From positions 1 to 8,286 of the forward strand of contig JALWQC010000081.1 in assembly GCA_027080755.1 (NCBI GenBank): a stretch of DNA of 8,286 nucleotides. Direction: 5' to 3'. Under the pieces are notes generated by a model. That model ran no database searches, was not told where the DNA came from, and worked only from the letters and a program-made list of their open reading frames with translations. Numbering within the stretch: the stretch's first letter is position 1; each line of letters starts with the position of its first letter. This DNA comes from Paracoccaceae bacterium. GTDB taxonomy: Bacteria > Pseudomonadota > Alphaproteobacteria > Rhodobacterales > Rhodobacteraceae. Positions 6,081-8,286 of the stretch are shown here, in pieces. Both the position numbers and the translations under genes were made by a program.

Positions 6081-6116
6081 CCGGCGCGCATTGGAAAATA
6101 GTGTCTGGAATATCCC

Positions 6117-6926
6117 GTGGAATACAGAGTTGCGTCCCTGTGGTTGAAGGGCGATCTTAGCTACCTTGAACAGCTATGCCTGCTTTCCTACAAACAGGCC
6201 GGCTATCATGTCACACTCTATTCCTACGACCCCCTTGAAAACATCCCCGAAGGGATAGAAACAGCCGACGCCAGCGCCATCCTGCCCGCAAGCACCATTC
6301 TAACCCATAAAAAAACCGGGAGTCCGGCCCTGTTTTCCAATATCTTCCGTTACGAATTGCTACGCAGGTTTTCCGATCTTGTCTGGGTGGATACAGACAT
6401 GCTGGCATTGGGCAGGCTGGAGGTTTCACAAGGCTATTGCGTAGGACGTGAATCTGTTGACAGCATCAATAATGCCGTTTTGCGCCTGCCACAGGATAGC
6501 GACACCCTGGGGCTGTTGCAGGATTTTACCGCCGACAAATATCCGGTTCCGCCCTGGTATCCCGAGAAACTGCAACGCAAGCTGAAAAAATCGGCCGACA
6601 AGGGCAAACCGGTTCCTGCCGGCAATTTGCCGTGGGGCGTATTCGGCCCGCAGGCCCTGACCCATTTCCTGAACCGGACGGGCGAGTCGAAATACGCCTT
6701 GCCCCGGCATATTCTGTATCCCTTCAGCTACAAGGAATACAAACTGCCGCTAAAACCGGGGTTGGACAGCAGCCGCTGGATTACCCCCGAAACCCGGGCG
6801 ATCCATTTCTGGGGCAAGGCAATCCGCCGGAAACTGCGCAAGCGCCCGCCCCGCCCCGACAGCCTGCTGGGGCGTTTGCTGACACAATACGACATTGATC
6901 CGGCATTGGCCCCCGTCGGCGCATAG
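6117..6926 (+). CDS. DXD-motif glycosyltransferase-like protein (sugar-binding region type)
   Basis: A protein of 269 residues with a GTG start. An in-frame TAG lies 18 bases upstream and GGAA lies just before the GTG. The pattern is that of the DXD sugar-nucleotide transferases (Gly_transf_sug / alpha-1,4-glycosyltransferase group): N-terminal LSYLEQLCLLSYKQAGYHVTLYSYD, then SNIFRYELLRRFSDLVWVDTDML with D92-T-D94 as the metal and sugar-nucleotide site, LPWGVFGPQALTHFL (171-185) and IHFWGK (229-234) near the end. There is no signal peptide or membrane helix, so it would act in the cytosol, perhaps on a lipid-linked or surface polysaccharide acceptor. The C-terminal region (about 236-247) is rich in Arg/Lys and could contact membrane phospholipid. 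It is not flanked by other polysaccharide genes, so donor and acceptor are unknown. Its codons include more A/T-ending choices than those of its neighbours, a mild hint of separate origin. Confidence 0.8.
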   Translation: MEYRVASLWLKGDLSYLEQLCLLSYKQAGYHVTLYSYDPLENIPEGIETADASAILPASTILTHKKTGSPALFSNIFRYELLRRFSDLVWVDTDMLALGRLEVSQGYCVGRESVDSINNAVLRLPQDSDTLGLLQDFTADKYPVPPWYPEKLQRKLKKSADKGKPVPAGNLPWGVFGPQALTHFLNRTGESKYALPRHILYPFSYKEYKLPLKPGLDSSRWITPETRAIHFWGKAIRRKLRKRPPRPDSLLGRLLTQYDIDPALAPVGA

Positions 6927-6928
6927 CA

Positions 6929-6945
6929 CCGGCCCGCGTGGCCGG
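6929..6945 (+). terminator. Hairpin after the glycosyltransferase gene
   Basis: CCGGCC-CGCGT-GGCCGG is a perfect 6-base GC stem with a 5-base loop, starting 3 bases after the stop codon. No T-tract follows (AATTG), so it may be a weak or Rho-assisted terminator or a 3'-end stabiliser. It immediately precedes the promoter candidate of the next gene. Confidence 0.5.
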
Positions 6946-6947
6946 AA

Positions 6948-6976
6948 TTGACATATCCGCCAAAGCCCCGAATACT
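6948..6976 (+). promoter_or_regulatory. Sigma-70-type promoter candidate for the Sel1 gene
   Basis: A perfect TTGACA (6948-6953), a 17-base spacer and AATACT (6971-6976; 4 of 6 to TATAAT). Start of transcription would be near 6983, giving a leader of about 38 bases before the ATG. The leader is AT-rich with a TTTATTTTTT stretch. It sits just after the hairpin of the upstream gene, which supports separate transcription of the Sel1 gene. Confidence 0.6.
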
Positions 6977-7020
6977 GGAAAACATTAAAAACCACCGATT
7001 TATTTTTTCCAGAGGTTCCC

Positions 7021-7728
7021 ATGCCCCCATTCCTTCGCGCAGCGCTATTGGCGCTGGCCCTTTTCCCCGCAGCCCTTTGGGCACAGGATTTCGACGCAGG
7101 AATGCGCGCAGTCAACGCCGGTGACTATGAAACCGCGATGCAGGAATGGCTTCCGCTGGCGCAGGGCGGTGATGCGCGCGCCCAATACAACGTCGGCGTC
7201 ATGTACGCAAAGGGCGAGGGGCGGCCGGTGGATTATGCCGCCGCCTATGACTGGTATCTGAAATCCGCGCAGCAGGGATACAAGCCGGCCCAGTTCAACC
7301 TCGGGCTTTTGTATGAACGCGGGGACGGGGTGATGCAGGACTATACGCAGGCCCGAAAATGGTACGAACAGGCTGTGGAACAGGGCATGCCCAAGGCGAT
7401 GGTGAACCTTGGATATCTATACCAGAAGGGGCTGGGAGTATCCGTAGACCAGCCCCGCGCCGCACAGCTTTATGAACGCGCCGCGCGCAGCGGATATGAT
7501 CAGGGGCAATACAATTTCGCCGTGCTGACCGAATATGGCGAGGGCGTCCCCCCCGATCTGGATCTGGCCTATATGTGGTATCTGATAGCAGCCACCGCCG
7601 GGCATGAAACCGCGCGCGCACGTCTGCTGGATCTGAAACCCGGCCTGAACAAATATGTCCGCTTCAAGGCGCTGGAACGGGCGCGGGAATGTGTGCGGTC
7701 GAACTATGAAACCTGCGGCCGGCCATAG
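7021..7728 (+). CDS. Exported Sel1-repeat (SLR) protein
   Basis: A protein of 235 residues. MPPFLRAALLALALFPAALWAQD is a clear Sec signal peptide with an A-L-W-A cleavage site after residue 21. A TPR-like helical pair (about 24-50) is followed by four 36-residue Sel1 repeats at 51-86, 87-122, 123-158 and 159-194, each of the form A-x-x-x-L-G-x-x-Y-x-x-G-x-G-V-x-x-D-x-x-x-A-x-x-W-Y-x-x-A. The fourth is divergent (NFAVLTEYGEGVPPDLDLAY). The C-terminal tail carries two cysteines (224 and 232) that could form a disulfide in the periplasm. Sel1 proteins are interaction scaffolds, often in envelope signalling; the partner is unknown. AGAGG lies 5 bases before the ATG. It has its own promoter candidate and ends 15 bases from the convergent oxidoreductase gene. 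Confidence 0.93.
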   Translation: MPPFLRAALLALALFPAALWAQDFDAGMRAVNAGDYETAMQEWLPLAQGGDARAQYNVGVMYAKGEGRPVDYAAAYDWYLKSAQQGYKPAQFNLGLLYERGDGVMQDYTQARKWYEQAVEQGMPKAMVNLGYLYQKGLGVSVDQPRAAQLYERAARSGYDQGQYNFAVLTEYGEGVPPDLDLAYMWYLIAATAGHETARARLLDLKPGLNKYVRFKALERARECVRSNYETCGRP

Positions 7729-7743
7729 CCCCGCCGCACCCTT

Positions 7744-8286
7744 TCAGCCCTTCGATACCTGCACAACCACCTTGCCCGTGGATTTGCGCCCGGACAGCAG
7801 GGCCAGCGCCTCGTTCGCCTGTTCCAGCGGCAGGACGTGGGACACATGCGGCTTCAGCCGGCCCTCGCCATACCATTGAAACAGTTGCGCGAAACTGTCG
7901 GTCAGGACCTGCGGCTTGAATTTGGCATAGCCGCCCCAGTAATAGCCAATGACGGTGATATTTTTCACCAGCAGGATATTGGCCGGTATCTGCGGGATCT
8001 GCCCCGAGGCAAAGCCCAGCGGCAGCATGCGAGCCTCGGGGTTGCAGGCGCGGAGCGCGGCGTTGAACTGCTCGCCGCCCACCGGATCATAGACCACATC
8101 CGCCCCGCCAAGGGATTTCACCACCGTGCGGATATCGTCGCGGGAACTGTCGATCAGGTGGTCCGCACCGGCCGCCTTGCAAATCGCCAGCTTTTCGGGA
8201 CCGCGCGCACAGGCAATCACCATCGCGCCCATCAGCTTGCCCAGCTCCACCGCCGTCAGCCCGACCCCGCCCGAGGCCCCCAGCAC
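7744..8286 (-). CDS. NAD(P)H:quinone oxidoreductase-like MDR protein, partial (N-terminus beyond right edge)
   Basis: The last 180 residues of a medium-chain dehydrogenase/reductase. The window edge cuts into the Rossmann nucleotide-binding loop, VLGASGGVGLTAVELGK, whose A-S-G-G-V-G form is typical of quinone oxidoreductase-type, zinc-free MDR enzymes. ACARGPEKLAICKAAGADHL (second strand and alpha region, where NADP-binding members carry an Arg or Lys) and ADVVYDPVGG follow. The segments ITVIGYYWGGY and RLKPHVSHVLPLEQANEALA are characteristic of this group, and it ends STGKVVVQVSKG. The expected reaction is NADPH-dependent reduction of quinones or enones. The GTG at the right edge encodes the internal Val of the motif and is not a start. 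About 140 N-terminal residues are missing, so the absence of zinc ligands cannot be verified. Confidence 0.93.
   Translation of the reverse strand: MLGASGGVGLTAVELGKLMGAMVIACARGPEKLAICKAAGADHLIDSSRDDIRTVVKSLGGADVVYDPVGGEQFNAALRACNPEARMLPLGFASGQIPQIPANILLVKNITVIGYYWGGYAKFKPQVLTDSFAQLFQWYGEGRLKPHVSHVLPLEQANEALALLSGRKSTGKVVVQVSKG

Overview
The window looks like chromosomal DNA of an alphaproteobacterium, most likely Rhodobacteraceae. The base composition is GC-rich, and the set of genes fits: an SUV3-type helicase with the C-terminal RKHGVRFG segment, a DUF1127 small protein, a small SCP2 protein and Sel1/TPR periplasmic proteins. No mobile element, CRISPR array, tRNA or rRNA is visible. The genus cannot be decided from this sequence alone.

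Layout. Positions 1-2339 (minus) hold most of an SUV3-like RNA helicase gene that runs off the left edge. It is preceded on the same strand, 21 bases away, by a small exported TPR protein gene (2361-2912), so the two probably form one leftward operon. A 151-base divergent spacer with a short inverted repeat separates this pair from a rightward pair: an SCP2-type lipid carrier (3064-3351) whose stop codon overlaps the start codon of a lysophospholipase/monoglyceride-lipase-like hydrolase (3351-4286). That pair converges on a leftward DUF1127 gene (4464-4667). The 177-base gap between their 3' ends contains a striking 48-base near-perfect palindrome and a weak leftward terminator.

DUF1127 is divergent from a LysR-family regulator (4791-5672). 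One base after the LysR stop starts a four-helix membrane protein of the TIGR03987/HsmA type (5674-6051), so regulator and membrane protein are probably translated together. Next come a GTG-started cytosolic DXD glycosyltransferase (6117-6926) and an exported Sel1-repeat protein (7021-7728). Each has its own TTGACA-type promoter candidate. The Sel1 gene converges, with only 15 bases between, on the C-terminal part of a quinone oxidoreductase-like MDR gene (7744 to the right edge, minus).

Overall this is mostly ordinary housekeeping and accessory chromosome. The items most worth a second look are the palindrome at 4390-4437, the coupled SCP2-hydrolase pair, and the DUF1127/LysR/HsmA cluster. 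I saw no clear evidence of a new defence or mobile system.
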